Made by a program: the position numbers and the translations under genes
Notes under the pieces: model-generated
Told to the model about the DNA's origin: nothing
Seen by the model: the letters and a program-made list of their open reading frames with translations, nothing else
Databases searched by the model: none
Source: an uncultured Collinsella sp.
GTDB taxonomy: Bacteria > Actinomycetota > Coriobacteriia > Coriobacteriales > Coriobacteriaceae
Direction of reading: 5' to 3'
NCBI GenBank assembly: GCA_958405195.1
Contig: CATYDM010000007.1
Location: 1 to 64,000 of the forward strand
DNA: 64,000 bases
Shown: one piece after another, positions 43,031 through 51,877 of the stretch
Position numbering within the stretch: the stretch's first letter is position 1
How the letters are laid out: each line of letters starts with the position of its first letter

Positions 43031-44395
43031 CTAAACGTCAAGATGCGCACAATCAAGCGCCTTTTTGATAAGAGGGACAGATCGATCAGCCAAATACAAC
43101 GGAATGTTGAGCACCCCGTCGTCGAGCTTTAGGTTCTTAAGTGAGTAGCGGACCCTCAATGGAGTCGTCTCCGCATGCTTGTCGGCATAGTACTTAAGGC
43201 TCTTGGAATGAACGACCTCTCCCGATTTGACCTCGACGGGAACGATTTCGTTTCCGACTTGAATCAAAAAATCGACTTCGTGCTTCGGCTTCTCGTTTGT
43301 CCAATAACGCGGAGCAGCATCTAACTGTGAAAGTAATGCCTGAAGCACATAGTTCTCGGCGAACGAACCTTTGAACTCCGAAAATAGCGCATCCGAGATG
43401 GCAAAAGCGGACGCATCCAGCCTTGCCATGCGGCGCAGCAAGCCGACATCAAGACAGTAGACTTTAAATGCCTTGAGGTCATCGTACGCAGAGAGCGGCA
43501 CACCACCGGCAGCATTAAGGCGAACCGCCGTGATGAGCCCAGCATCGGCAAGCCATTCCAGAGCATCCTCGTATTCTCGAGCACGAGCCCCCTCGCGCAC
43601 CGCACCCCAAACGAACTTTTTGTTCTCGCGCGCCAACTGAGCTGGAATCGAGTTCCATATTTGTGAAAGCTTGGCGAACTGCGCACGGCCACCATGCTTG
43701 GCAAAATCGCGCTCGTAGGAATCCAAGAGATCAGACAACACCTTATCGACCTGAACGATATCGCCCGTCTCCACCCACCGGCCAAGAGCCTCTGGCATGC
43801 CGCCGCATGCAAAATAACGACGAAGATGCTCGACGAGACGGACATGGAAGAAATCGGGCACTGTCTCGATCTGATCCAGGCCGCCAAGGTATTCGTCGTA
43901 GTTTGCAGCGCCCTCGGCTTTCAGAAACTCGGAAAAGCTCATGGGGCGCATCTCCATGAACTCGACCTTTCCCACCGGAAAAGCGCTGGTCTCACGGGAC
44001 AAGCGAACGCCCAACAAAGACCCTGCGCATGCGACGTGATACTCGGGGGCCTCGTCACAGAAGTATTTAAGGGCGCCGACTGCAGAAGGACAATCCTGGA
44101 TCTCATCAATAATAAGCAGCGTTTCGCCGGGCTCGATAGGCTGTCCAAGTGCCAGGGAAAGATTTGAGATGATCCGTCGAGGATCGCGCGTACCTTCGAA
44201 AAACTGAGCGTACTCGCTCTGTACCCCAGGTGACGGCTCCTCGAGCGTCAGATACACAAAATTGAGGTACGAGGTTCGGCCGAACTCCTTAAGCGCCCAC
44301 GTCTTTCCAACCTGGCGCGCCCCCTTAAGGATAAGCGGCTTACGATATTCTGACGCTTTCCAAGCGTTAAGCTTGGCAATGATATCTCGCTGCAT
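43031..44395 (-). CDS. AAA ATPase with DUF4143 domain
   Basis: 454 residues. AAA_14 core: Walker A LKGARQVGKTWALKEF (23-38), Walker B LLIIDEIQDCP, and a sensor in HVACAGSLLGV. The C-terminal DUF4143 half has FAENYVLQALL and the WTNEKPKHEVDFLIQ...PVEVKSG pattern, which resembles a nuclease-like fold with E-VDF-VEVK residues. These proteins are widespread in gut bacteria with unknown role, often mobile or defence-associated. GGGAGG precedes the ATG. A long palindrome covers its upstream region. Confidence 0.88.
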   Translation of the reverse strand: MQRDIIAKLNAWKASEYRKPLILKGARQVGKTWALKEFGRTSYLNFVYLTLEEPSPGVQSEYAQFFEGTRDPRRIISNLSLALGQPIEPGETLLIIDEIQDCPSAVGALKYFCDEAPEYHVACAGSLLGVRLSRETSAFPVGKVEFMEMRPMSFSEFLKAEGAANYDEYLGGLDQIETVPDFFHVRLVEHLRRYFACGGMPEALGRWVETGDIVQVDKVLSDLLDSYERDFAKHGGRAQFAKLSQIWNSIPAQLARENKKFVWGAVREGARAREYEDALEWLADAGLITAVRLNAAGGVPLSAYDDLKAFKVYCLDVGLLRRMARLDASAFAISDALFSEFKGSFAENYVLQALLSQLDAAPRYWTNEKPKHEVDFLIQVGNEIVPVEVKSGEVVHSKSLKYYADKHAETTPLRVRYSLKNLKLDDGVLNIPLYLADRSVPLIKKALDCAHLDV

Positions 44396-44414
44396 GACCG
44401 AACCTCCCGCAAAG

Positions 44415-44489
44415 AAACTTCCGTAAACGTGATATTTCCCACATTTTACCCTAGGTAAAATGTGACATTTATCACATTTACGGAAGTTT
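44415..44489. repeat. 75-bp imperfect palindrome upstream of the AAA ATPase
   Basis: Nested inverted repeats centred at 44452: outer AAACTTCCGTAAA/TTTACGGAAGTTT, middle GTGATA/TATCAC, inner ACATTTTACC/GGTAAAATGT. It lies 20 bp before the ATPase start codon, where a promoter or operator is expected. Confidence 0.75.
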
Positions 44490-44521
44490 TAAGCTCATTT
44501 CGCCACACTTTCATCACATTC

Positions 44522-44550
44522 AAAAGGCGGAGGCGCATTTTGCGCCTCCG
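44522..44550 (-). terminator. Hairpin terminator downstream of gatB
   Basis: CGGAGGCGCA (44528-44537) and TGCGCCTCCG (44541-44550), followed on the minus strand by CCTTTTG. The T-run is short. It lies about 195 bp past gatB, beyond the family C hairpin. Confidence 0.65.
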
Positions 44551-44600
44551 TCACCATCTTTCCTATCAGCCCACCTGACCCGAACGGCCGAGTCGTTGCA

Positions 44601-44741
44601 GAACCCGGGAGCCCCGGCAGGGCGGGTGCTTGCTCAAAATGAGTTCCGCACGCAAAGAAGGCCACTTAATGTGGCCTTCGTCTTGCGCAGGACTGTTCGA
44701 AATTTTGAGGAAGCACCCACCCTGCCGGGGCTCCCGGGTTC
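44601..44741. repeat. Long hairpin, family C copy 2
   Basis: 40-bp arms (44601-44640 and 44702-44741) pair with two mismatches and contain GAGCCCCGGCAGGG. The 61-bp spacer has an inner 9-bp hairpin (GAAGGCCAC/GTGGCCTTC) and, on the minus strand, CGAACAGTCCTG and CGGAACTC as in copy 1. It ends four bases beyond the gatB stop. Confidence 0.85.
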
Positions 44742-44745
44742 CCGT

Positions 44746-46422
44746 TTACGAGAGCGACGTTCTCAGCAACTCGTTGAAGAGCTTCGGGTTGCCCTTGCCG
44801 CGGCTCGCCTTCATGCACTGGCCCACCAAAAAGCCGATGACCTTCTGGTTGCCGTCACGATACTGCTGCGCCTGATCGGCACAGTTTGCCAGCACCTCGT
44901 CCACGATCGGCTGCAGCGCGCCGGCATCGCTCACCTGACGCATACCACGCTCGTCGACGATCTTGTTGGGGTCGTCGCCGGTCTGGGCCATGGCCTCAAA
45001 GACCTCGTGCGCCTGGTTGGAGCTGATGGCATCGGTCGCCAGTAGCTTGGCAAGAGCTGCCACCTGAGCCGGCGCGATCCCAGACTCGGTCAGCGAGACG
45101 CCGGCGCCCTTAAGGTAGGCAATCATCTCGTTCACCAGCAGGTTTGCGACCGTCTGAGCCTCCTTGCCAGCCATGCCGGCAGCGGCGGCCTCAAAGAACT
45201 CGGCAAACTCGGGGTCGCCGGCGATCTGCTCGGCATCGGCCGTCTTAATACCAAAATCGGCCTCAAAACGGGCACGCTTGGCATCGGGCAGCTCGGGGAT
45301 CTCGCCACGGCAGCGGTCGATGAACTCGTCGTCCAGGTCGAACGGCGCCAGGTCGGGATCGGGGAACAGACGATAGTCGTCGGCCGTCTCCTTCACACGC
45401 ATAACCACGGTGCGCTTGCGGCTGGGCTCCCAGTGGCGGGTCTCCTGATAGATGATGCCGCCCTCCTCGAGCACCTCGGCCTGGCGGCAAATCTCGTAGG
45501 CAAGGCCGTCGTGCAGGCTCTTAAACGAGTTGAGGTTCTTGAGCTCGGTCTTGGTGCCCAGCTTGGTCTCGCCGCGGCGGCGCAGCGACACGTTGCCGTC
45601 GCAGCGCATGGAACCCTTCTCCATGGAGCAGTCCGAAATGCCCAGCGTCACAAAGATGCGACGGAGCTTCTCCATAAACAGGCGCGCTTCCTCGGGCGTG
45701 CGCAAATCGGGCTCAGTCACGAGCTCAATCAAGGGCGTGCCACAGCGGTTGTAGTCGACGAGCGACTCGGCCGCGGCGGTAATGCGGCCCTCGGCACCGC
45801 CCACGTGCACCATCTTGGCGGCGTCCTCCTCCATGTGGATACGCAGGATGCGAATGGGCACCGTGTAGGAACCGTCCTCGCGACGCTCGGGCATCTGCAG
45901 GTTGGACGCGTCATAGCTGGCCAGATGGCCGGCGCGCTGGTTGCCCTCACGCATGGTCGACGTCATGGACGTGGACAGGCCCTCGGCGTTGGCCGAAGCG
46001 CTCGCCAGGCTCTGGGCCTCGGCCTCGCCAAACGCGCAGTCGGGGCGCTCGGCGGCACCGCGACCGGTCACATCCAGATCCAGGTGACCGTACATGGCAA
46101 AGGCGACCGGACCCTGCGTGGTCTGGAAGTTCTTGGCCATATCGGGATAGAAGTAGTGCTTGCGATAGAACATCGAGTGACGCTGGATCTCACAGTTGGT
46201 GGCGAGACCGGCCTTGACGATGCTCTCGATGGCGCGCTTGTTGGGCACCGGCAGGGCGCCGGGCAGGCCCAGGCACACCGGGCACACGTTGGCGTTGGGC
46301 TCGTCATCGTGGCTGAGCTTGCAGTTGCAGAACATCTTGGTATCGAGTGCGGTGAGCTCGGTATGGATCTCCAGGCCGATCACGGCCTCCCAATCCTGCA
46401 GGACCTCGGAAAGCTCCTTCAT
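44746..46422 (-). CDS. gatB: Asp/Glu-tRNA amidotransferase subunit B
   Basis: 558 residues. GatB binds misacylated tRNA and, with GatA and GatC, converts Glu-tRNA-Gln and Asp-tRNA-Asn to the amidated forms. Seen: VIGLEIHTELTALDTKMFC, PNANVCPVCLGLPGALPVPN with zinc Cys residues, YRKHYFYPDMAKNFQTTQ, and the C-terminal YqeY-like tail with GQCMKASRGKGNPKLFNELL. Last gene of gatCAB; its ATG overlaps the gatA stop by one base. Confidence 0.97.
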   Translation of the reverse strand: MKELSEVLQDWEAVIGLEIHTELTALDTKMFCNCKLSHDDEPNANVCPVCLGLPGALPVPNKRAIESIVKAGLATNCEIQRHSMFYRKHYFYPDMAKNFQTTQGPVAFAMYGHLDLDVTGRGAAERPDCAFGEAEAQSLASASANAEGLSTSMTSTMREGNQRAGHLASYDASNLQMPERREDGSYTVPIRILRIHMEEDAAKMVHVGGAEGRITAAAESLVDYNRCGTPLIELVTEPDLRTPEEARLFMEKLRRIFVTLGISDCSMEKGSMRCDGNVSLRRRGETKLGTKTELKNLNSFKSLHDGLAYEICRQAEVLEEGGIIYQETRHWEPSRKRTVVMRVKETADDYRLFPDPDLAPFDLDDEFIDRCRGEIPELPDAKRARFEADFGIKTADAEQIAGDPEFAEFFEAAAAGMAGKEAQTVANLLVNEMIAYLKGAGVSLTESGIAPAQVAALAKLLATDAISSNQAHEVFEAMAQTGDDPNKIVDERGMRQVSDAGALQPIVDEVLANCADQAQQYRDGNQKVIGFLVGQCMKASRGKGNPKLFNELLRTSLS

Positions 46423-47936
46423 TACAGCTCGCCTCCCTTCCCGGCAAAATCGGGCGCGACGGAAAGCGCGGGCGCACCCGTAGCGGCATCGGCAAAGCCG
46501 CGCTCCAGGGCGCGGGCAAACGTGAGCAGCTGACGGTCCTTAAAGGCCGGACCAACCAGCTGGGCAGAAACGGGCAGCTTGGTGTCCTCGCCCAGGCCCA
46601 GCGGCACCGAGATACCGCCGTTGCCGCAAATGTTGAGCGAGATGGTGTACAGGTCGGAGAGGTACATCTGCGTGGGGTCGCTGATCTCGCCAAACTTAAA
46701 GGCCGTGCGCGGCGAGGCGGGCATGAGGATGGTGTCCACCTTGGCATACGCGGCGTCGTAGTCCTGCGTGATGAGCGTGCGGGCCTTTTGCGCAGCGTAG
46801 TAGTACTTGTCGTACACGCCCGAGCTCAGCAGGTAGGCGCCGAGCATCTGGCGGCGCTTGGCCTCGGCACCAAAGCCGTGGGCGCGCGAAAGCGAGCTCT
46901 GGTCGGACAGGTTGGCGCAGCCCTCCTCCTGATAGCCGTAGCGAATGCCGTCGAAGCGGGCCAGGTTTGAGAACGCCTCGGCCGGGCCGATGACGTAGTA
47001 GGCAGCGATGGCGGCATCCAGGTGCGGCAGGTCGACCTCGACCAGCTCGGCGCCCTGGTTCTGCAGCTCCTGGGCGGCGCGATGAACAGCGGCCTTGACC
47101 TCGGGCGTCAGGCCCTCGGCCTCCATAAACGCAGGGATAATGCCCACGCGCTTGCCCTCGATGCTGTCGTTGAGGTGCTCGGTAAAGTCGACGGCGCAAT
47201 CCTGGCTGGTGCAGTCGTACGGATCGTGGCCCGCACCGGTAAGCGCGTTCATGGCCAGCGCGACATCCTCGACCGTGCGGCCAAAGGGGCCCACCTGGTC
47301 GAGCGACGAGCCAAAGGCAACCACGCCGTAACGGCTCACGGCGCCATACGTGGGCTTAAAGCCCACCACGCCGCACAGCGACGCCGGCTGGCGAATGGAG
47401 CCGCCGGTGTCCGAGCCCAACGAAAGCGCGACTTCGCCCGCGGCGACGGCGGCAGCGGAGCCGCCCGAGGAGCCGCCGGGCACGCGCTCGGTATCCCAGG
47501 GGTTGTTGGTACGGTGGAACGCCGAGCTCTCGGTGGAGCTGCCAAAGGCAAACTCGTCCATGTTGGCCTTGCCCATGGGCAGGCAGCCGGCATCGAGCAT
47601 GCGCTGGACGCAGGTAGCGGTGTAGATGCTCTGGTAATCCTCGAGCATGCGAGAAGCGCAGGTAGTGCGCGTGCCCACGAGGTTCATGTTGTCCTTAATG
47701 GCCAGCGGCACGCCCGCGAGCGGGGGCAATGTCTTGCCTGCGGCACGGTCGGCATCCACGCGCGCAGCGGCCTCGAGCGCGAGCTCGGGCGCCACCTGCA
47801 GGAATGCCTGGACCCCACCCTCGCGCGCCTCGATGGCGGCAAGGGAGGCCTGGGCCACCTCGGTAGCGGTAAAGTCGCCGGCGGCAACGCCCGCGGCAAT
47901 CTGGGCGGCGGTAAGGGAATCGAAGCTTAGCGCCAT
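46422..47936 (-). CDS. gatA: Asp/Glu-tRNA amidotransferase subunit A
   Basis: 504 residues, an amidase-signature enzyme that frees ammonia from glutamine. Catalytic Lys in PLAIKDNMNL and the Ser-rich core PGGSSGGSAAAVAAGEVALSLGSDTGGSIRQPA carry the Ser-cisSer-Lys triad. VGFKPTYGAVSRYG follows. Overlaps gatC and gatB by one base each. Confidence 0.97.
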   Translation of the reverse strand: MALSFDSLTAAQIAAGVAAGDFTATEVAQASLAAIEAREGGVQAFLQVAPELALEAAARVDADRAAGKTLPPLAGVPLAIKDNMNLVGTRTTCASRMLEDYQSIYTATCVQRMLDAGCLPMGKANMDEFAFGSSTESSAFHRTNNPWDTERVPGGSSGGSAAAVAAGEVALSLGSDTGGSIRQPASLCGVVGFKPTYGAVSRYGVVAFGSSLDQVGPFGRTVEDVALAMNALTGAGHDPYDCTSQDCAVDFTEHLNDSIEGKRVGIIPAFMEAEGLTPEVKAAVHRAAQELQNQGAELVEVDLPHLDAAIAAYYVIGPAEAFSNLARFDGIRYGYQEEGCANLSDQSSLSRAHGFGAEAKRRQMLGAYLLSSGVYDKYYYAAQKARTLITQDYDAAYAKVDTILMPASPRTAFKFGEISDPTQMYLSDLYTISLNICGNGGISVPLGLGEDTKLPVSAQLVGPAFKDRQLLTFARALERGFADAATGAPALSVAPDFAGKGGEL

Positions 47937-48247
47937 TACTCGCTCTCCCCCTCTCCCAAAATGGACGGCACGCGGAAGTAGCGGTCGCGCGCGCTGCCGG
48001 CGTTTTCGAGCGCAACGTCGAGCGGCAGGTCGCGCTCGGGCTCGCGCAGGTCGTCGCCCATCACGTTGGACAGGCTTCCGATGGGATGGAACGTGGGCTC
48101 CACGTCGGGCAAGTCATATTGCAAGACGGGCTCGAGCATCTGGACGGCGTCGTTCATGTAGGACGTCATCTGGGTGAGCTCGTCATCGGTCAGTGCGATC
48201 TTTGCGTACTCGGCGATGCCGCGCACATCTTTCTCGCTGAGTGCCAT
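47936..48247 (-). CDS. gatC: Asp/Glu-tRNA amidotransferase subunit C
   Basis: 103 residues. MALSEKDVRGIAEYAKIALTDDE and the ending with AGSARDRYFRVPSIL fit GatC, which wraps around GatA-GatB to stabilise them. The ATG at 48247 follows GGAAGGGAG; a slightly longer frame lacks a site. First gene of the operon. Confidence 0.95.
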   Translation of the reverse strand: MALSEKDVRGIAEYAKIALTDDELTQMTSYMNDAVQMLEPVLQYDLPDVEPTFHPIGSLSNVMGDDLREPERDLPLDVALENAGSARDRYFRVPSILGEGESE

Positions 48248-48432
48248 AGGCGCTCCCTTCCGCATAACAGATAAACCGCTCTAGTATACAAGGCAACGCC
48301 GCTTGGAGCAGGTGCTTTACCCAAATGCAGCGAAAACGTAACGAGGGCGGCGGGCTGGCAAGCGGCGGGCCGGCGGTTCTGCAGCGAAACCGCACCGTCC
48401 ATAGCGAAAACCGTCCCGCCCACAACGAAAAG

Positions 48433-48489
48433 CATCACAACATTCGACGTTTTTCGCCAAAATCGCGATTTTCATCGAATGTTGTGATG
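48433..48489. repeat. Palindromic repeat family A, copy 1
   Basis: CATCACAACATTCGA (48433-48447) and its reverse complement (48475-48489) enclose a loop containing AAATCGCGATTTT. Lies between gatC and the sortase gene. Confidence 0.85.
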
Positions 48490-48504
48490 GTTTGGAAGTC
48501 CCCG

Positions 48505-48540
48505 ACCGCCACAAAGGTGCCTGTCCCCCATTGCGGTGGT
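48505..48540. repeat. Palindromic repeat family B, copy 1
   Basis: ACCGCCACAA...TTGCGGTGGT around AGGTGCCTGTCCCC; two G-U-type mismatches in the arms. It follows family A copy 1 after 15 bp and ends 13 bp from the sortase stop. Confidence 0.75.
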
Positions 48541-48553
48541 TCTGAACGATGTC

Positions 48554-49492
48554 TTATGCCGAGGCCTTGGCCTTACGGCGCTTGCGGACCGCGTGGATCA
48601 CGATGTCCAGCAGCAACAGCACAATGGCCACGACCACGATGAGCACGGCAAACTCGCGCTTGCCCCAGTGGCGGCCGGCCAGCGACTTTTGCTTGTCGAC
48701 GTCCTTCTTGTTGTACTTGGTGCGCACGCAATGCACCAGCAGGCGATGGTCGTTCACGCCGTAGGGCGTGCAGGTAACGAGCGTCACTTTGTCGGCGCCG
48801 GGCTCGATGGTCAGCGACTCCATCTCCTCGGGCAGCACCACCTCGGAGTCCACCATCTTGTAGGCGAGCGTCTTGTTCATGGTGTGCAGCAGCACCAGGT
48901 CGCCGGGCTCCAGCGAGTGGATGTCGTCGAACATGCTCAGGTTGCGCATGCCCGAGTGCGCGGTGAGCACGCAATGCGTCGAGGTGCCGCCCACCGGCAG
49001 GCTCGTGCCCTCCAGGTGGCCGACGCCCGCCATAAGGACTTCCTCGCTCGTGCCGTGGTAGATAGGCATGCTCACGTCGATGGAAGGGATCTCGACCCAA
49101 CTCATCATGGGGTCGCGGTCAAAGATGAGCTGCTGAGCGTAGGGCTCGATCTGGTCGGCGGGGAGCTCGGTGGCCTCGCCCGCCAGCTGCTCGTTAAAGG
49201 AGCGCGCCTGGAGCAGGATGCGCTCGCGCTCCTCGGCAGACAGCGCGTCCACGGTGCTGGACACCGTGCTGATCTGGTTGAACACGCCCGAGGCCTCGAG
49301 CCGGTCCAAGATCCACGGCCAGGTCATAAGGCCCACGCCAATAAGGATGATGACGATGGTGATGAGACGGTCGGCCCAGCGCGGCAGTCGCTTACGGCGG
49401 CGCTTGGGCTTTGGTTGAGGTTTGGGCTGAGGGCTTGAGCCGCCGTTGTCCGCGGCGTTATTGCTCTTCATATGTTTGGCGCCCTGCACCAT
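48554..49492 (-). CDS. Class C (pilus) sortase
   Basis: 312 residues. An N-terminal Lys/Pro-rich segment, then a membrane helix (~42-62), sortase core, and a second helix near the C-terminus (~275-300), the class C layout. Catalytic residues: His179 (LTAHSG), Cys241 (TLVTCTPYG), Arg250 (NDHRLLVH). A DPM segment at 127-129 may be the lid over the active site. It joins pilin subunits by isopeptide bonds. Last gene of the pilus locus, separated from the major pilin by 513 bp with two hairpins. ATG follows AAAGGAG. Confidence 0.94.
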   Translation of the reverse strand: MVQGAKHMKSNNAADNGGSSPQPKPQPKPKRRRKRLPRWADRLITIVIILIGVGLMTWPWILDRLEASGVFNQISTVSSTVDALSAEERERILLQARSFNEQLAGEATELPADQIEPYAQQLIFDRDPMMSWVEIPSIDVSMPIYHGTSEEVLMAGVGHLEGTSLPVGGTSTHCVLTAHSGMRNLSMFDDIHSLEPGDLVLLHTMNKTLAYKMVDSEVVLPEEMESLTIEPGADKVTLVTCTPYGVNDHRLLVHCVRTKYNKKDVDKQKSLAGRHWGKREFAVLIVVVAIVLLLLDIVIHAVRKRRKAKASA

Positions 49493-50005
49493 CGCCGGTC
49501 ACTCCTTTACAACTCAGGTTGTCTGAACAAATAATAGCCGATTGGAAGGCTCCCCCGCCGGGCATAGGCCCGTATTTGAGTTTTCAAAATATCGCGAATC
49601 AGCAGAGCAGTTCGGGATACAATGTCAATAGGAAACGACGCATCCCGCGTAAATGAAAGAGAGCGCGGGCGGCCTAGTTTTCTGGTTTTGTTAAATGCCC
49701 GGGCCTCTAACCCCGGGCATTCTTATTTGCGCTTGTTGCGGCGCAAATGCCGTCCACCGTCCGCACCGCGCGTGCGCCTACGGACCTTAAACCGAACCTC
49801 ATACGAGTCAAGAAACGCGATGACGAACGTGCCCGCATCGGACGATGGAGGCTGCCTGCGTTATCCCAAAAAAACGGGGCAGACTCCAGTGTGGAGTCTG
49901 CCCCAAAAAGAGAATGGCAAAGCAAGAACGTGGATGGACGAGAAAAGTGTCCGCAAGTCTCATGGCCATCACATCCCACCTGCCAAAGGGATGGGTGAGC
50001 GAGCG
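49493..50005. other. Gap between major pilin and sortase with two hairpins
   Basis: 513 bp. A hairpin at 49694-49721 (AATGCCCGGG/CCCGGGCATT) and the terminator at 49876-49904 interrupt the operon. A short minus-strand frame ending ...RRNKRK (stop near 49732) is Arg-rich and reads smoothly for ~40 codons but has no start codon or ribosome site, so I do not call a gene. The sortase may have its own promoter here. Confidence 0.5.
49868..49904 (-). terminator. Terminator/attenuator after the major pilin gene
   Basis: A perfect 13-bp stem, GGGGCAGACTCCA (49876-49888) with TGGAGTCTGCCCC (49892-49904); on the minus strand GTTTTTTT follows. It lies 101 bp after the pilin stop and would end most transcripts, leaving less sortase than pilin mRNA. 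Confidence 0.88.
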
Positions 50006-51769
50006 TTACTCCTGCTCGGACTCCTCAGCCTGCTTACGGCTGCGGATGAGGTGAGCCACGCCAATGCACAGCACCGCGCCACCAGCAATCCAAGTGAAGG
50101 TCACGCCGTTGAGACCGGTGAGCGGAAGGCCAGAGCCCTTCTTGTTCTGGATGGTAACGGGGATCTTGGTCGTGGTCACATTTTTATCAGTCTTAGGAGT
50201 GGCCATGCTGGAATTGGACGTCACATTGAGCTTTTCAAGCGTGCCGTCTGTATTGTATTCAGGCGCCACCGTGATTTCGAAGTCGGCAATGGTGTTGTAG
50301 CCCGCAGGTGTCTTGCTCTCAGAAATCAGATATGTGCCTGCAACAAGTCCGGGAATAGAGACCTTGTTGCCAGCCTCCGTAGTTTCAAACGTGTAAGCGT
50401 CATTTTCGTTATTACTGAAGCTGCCGTCTCGCTTCAACCATTTTTCAACGCTTTTATTGGACCCTTCCTTAATCATTTTGACCGTAAAGCCAGCATCGAG
50501 TTTCGCAGACGAGTTTTTCGGGTCGATCTTAGTGACATCGAAGCCGAAGACGTAATCAGCGACCTTCTTCGATTCGGAAGTGCCGGTGCCGTTAGACATG
50601 GGATCGTTGGAGTAGACAAGCTTGACCTCGTTAGTGTTACCGGCGGCCGTGTATTCGGCCTCGCTGGTGAGTGTAGCCTGATAGGTCACAACGACATTTT
50701 CAATGTCACCGGCTGCAATGCTAGCGTCGTTGGTATCTTCGATGGCCTTAAGGTCAGCAAAAGAGACCTTGAGCAGTTCTTTCTTGGAATTCTTGTCCTT
50801 GGTCGCAGTTGCCGTATAGCCCTTGCTAGCATCATACTTGACCTCAGCATGAGTGCCGTCTTTTTTAACGATATAAACCTTAAGATTCAACGGGTTGTCA
50901 TTGGCATCCTTCAGAACATCCAGACCTTTGCTCAGCGTATCTTGGAATTCGTACTGATATGTATCATACGATGCAATATTGTCCGCAACAGTACCAGTCA
51001 ACTTGTAGTCGATTACCTGCCCAATCCAGGCATCGCCCATGTTCTTCCAGTCACCCGTTGAAGCGCTATCGGCCGTCTTGTCCTTAGTGTCATCGAGGAT
51101 CTGCTTGCTGACGGTAGGAATGCTGGTCTTCTCGGCAACGACCACGGGATCACCGCCAACAACAGCAAAAATCGGAGAAGTACCAGTGTTCTTCTTGTTC
51201 TCGGTCAACTGGCCAATGCTGGTGTCATCGGTCAGGAAGAGGTAATAGCCCGTGTTGGGAGTATTGTCAGCATTCATAGGCTTAAAAGCAGTGCCCGCGC
51301 TAAACGAATTGCCCGTCGGCGTGACCTTGTCCTTAACAACCTTGGCAATTTTATTGAGAACGCTGTCCTTGTCGACACGTGTCGTCTTGGTGGTACCCTG
51401 CACATTCTTGGTCAACCAGTTGGCGACATCCTCCGGACTGGCACCATCCTGCAACGCAGTGTCATTAATGGCTTCGATAATGGCCTTCTGGGCGTCATCG
51501 CCTACGCCGTCGGCCCACTTGACGTTGGAGACGATCTTGTCAGTCGCCTCCGCCTCAGTAGAATCCACAACATCGGCTTTAAAGATCTGGTATGCCTTGA
51601 AAGTGGTAGCCGCGTTGTCCTTATTCTGCGTGATGGTAATGCTGTTGTCCGAAGTCGAGCCGCCCTCAGCAAACGCCATCGTGACCGGGGCCATCACGCC
51701 GCCGAAGCTCAGCGCTGCCGTGAGGCCTGCCGTCACTGCCAGGCGTGCGATGTTCTTGCTCATGCTCAT
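50006..51769 (-). CDS. Major pilin, LPXTG-anchored (SpaD/FimP type)
   Basis: 587 residues. Signal peptide (~1-35, ending near MAFAEGG), an N-terminal domain with YQIFKADVV, isopeptide-forming D2-type and Cna_B domains (VFGFDVTKID..., ISESKTPAGYNTIADFEI with the Glu of the E-box), sorting signal LPLTG followed by a membrane helix and RSRKQ tail. A likely pilin Lys is in TVSKQILDD. It is the polymerising shaft subunit, judging from position before sortase C and domain order. The ATG at 51769 follows AGAGGAAAAGAAG. Confidence 0.92.
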   Translation of the reverse strand: MSMSKNIARLAVTAGLTAALSFGGVMAPVTMAFAEGGSTSDNSITITQNKDNAATTFKAYQIFKADVVDSTEAEATDKIVSNVKWADGVGDDAQKAIIEAINDTALQDGASPEDVANWLTKNVQGTTKTTRVDKDSVLNKIAKVVKDKVTPTGNSFSAGTAFKPMNADNTPNTGYYLFLTDDTSIGQLTENKKNTGTSPIFAVVGGDPVVVAEKTSIPTVSKQILDDTKDKTADSASTGDWKNMGDAWIGQVIDYKLTGTVADNIASYDTYQYEFQDTLSKGLDVLKDANDNPLNLKVYIVKKDGTHAEVKYDASKGYTATATKDKNSKKELLKVSFADLKAIEDTNDASIAAGDIENVVVTYQATLTSEAEYTAAGNTNEVKLVYSNDPMSNGTGTSESKKVADYVFGFDVTKIDPKNSSAKLDAGFTVKMIKEGSNKSVEKWLKRDGSFSNNENDAYTFETTEAGNKVSIPGLVAGTYLISESKTPAGYNTIADFEITVAPEYNTDGTLEKLNVTSNSSMATPKTDKNVTTTKIPVTIQNKKGSGLPLTGLNGVTFTWIAGGAVLCIGVAHLIRSRKQAEESEQE

Positions 51770-51877
51770 CTTCTTTTCCTCTGCTTTCTGCTCGAATTCC
51801 ATTTGATCTAAATCTGTCTGTCTGTGTCTTAGCATCTACTTCGCTACGTCTCGCCCCGCTCTCTGTGGGGCTGCCAG

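Noticed and set aside
49732..49850. Short Arg-rich frame on the minus strand between pilin and sortase
   Set aside because: Reads smoothly for ~40 codons but has no ATG, GTG or TTG start after the preceding stop and no ribosome site.
49622..51061. 479-codon + strand frame opposite the major pilin
   Set aside because: Antisense to a clear pilin with signal peptide and LPLTG anchor; starts within intergenic hairpins.
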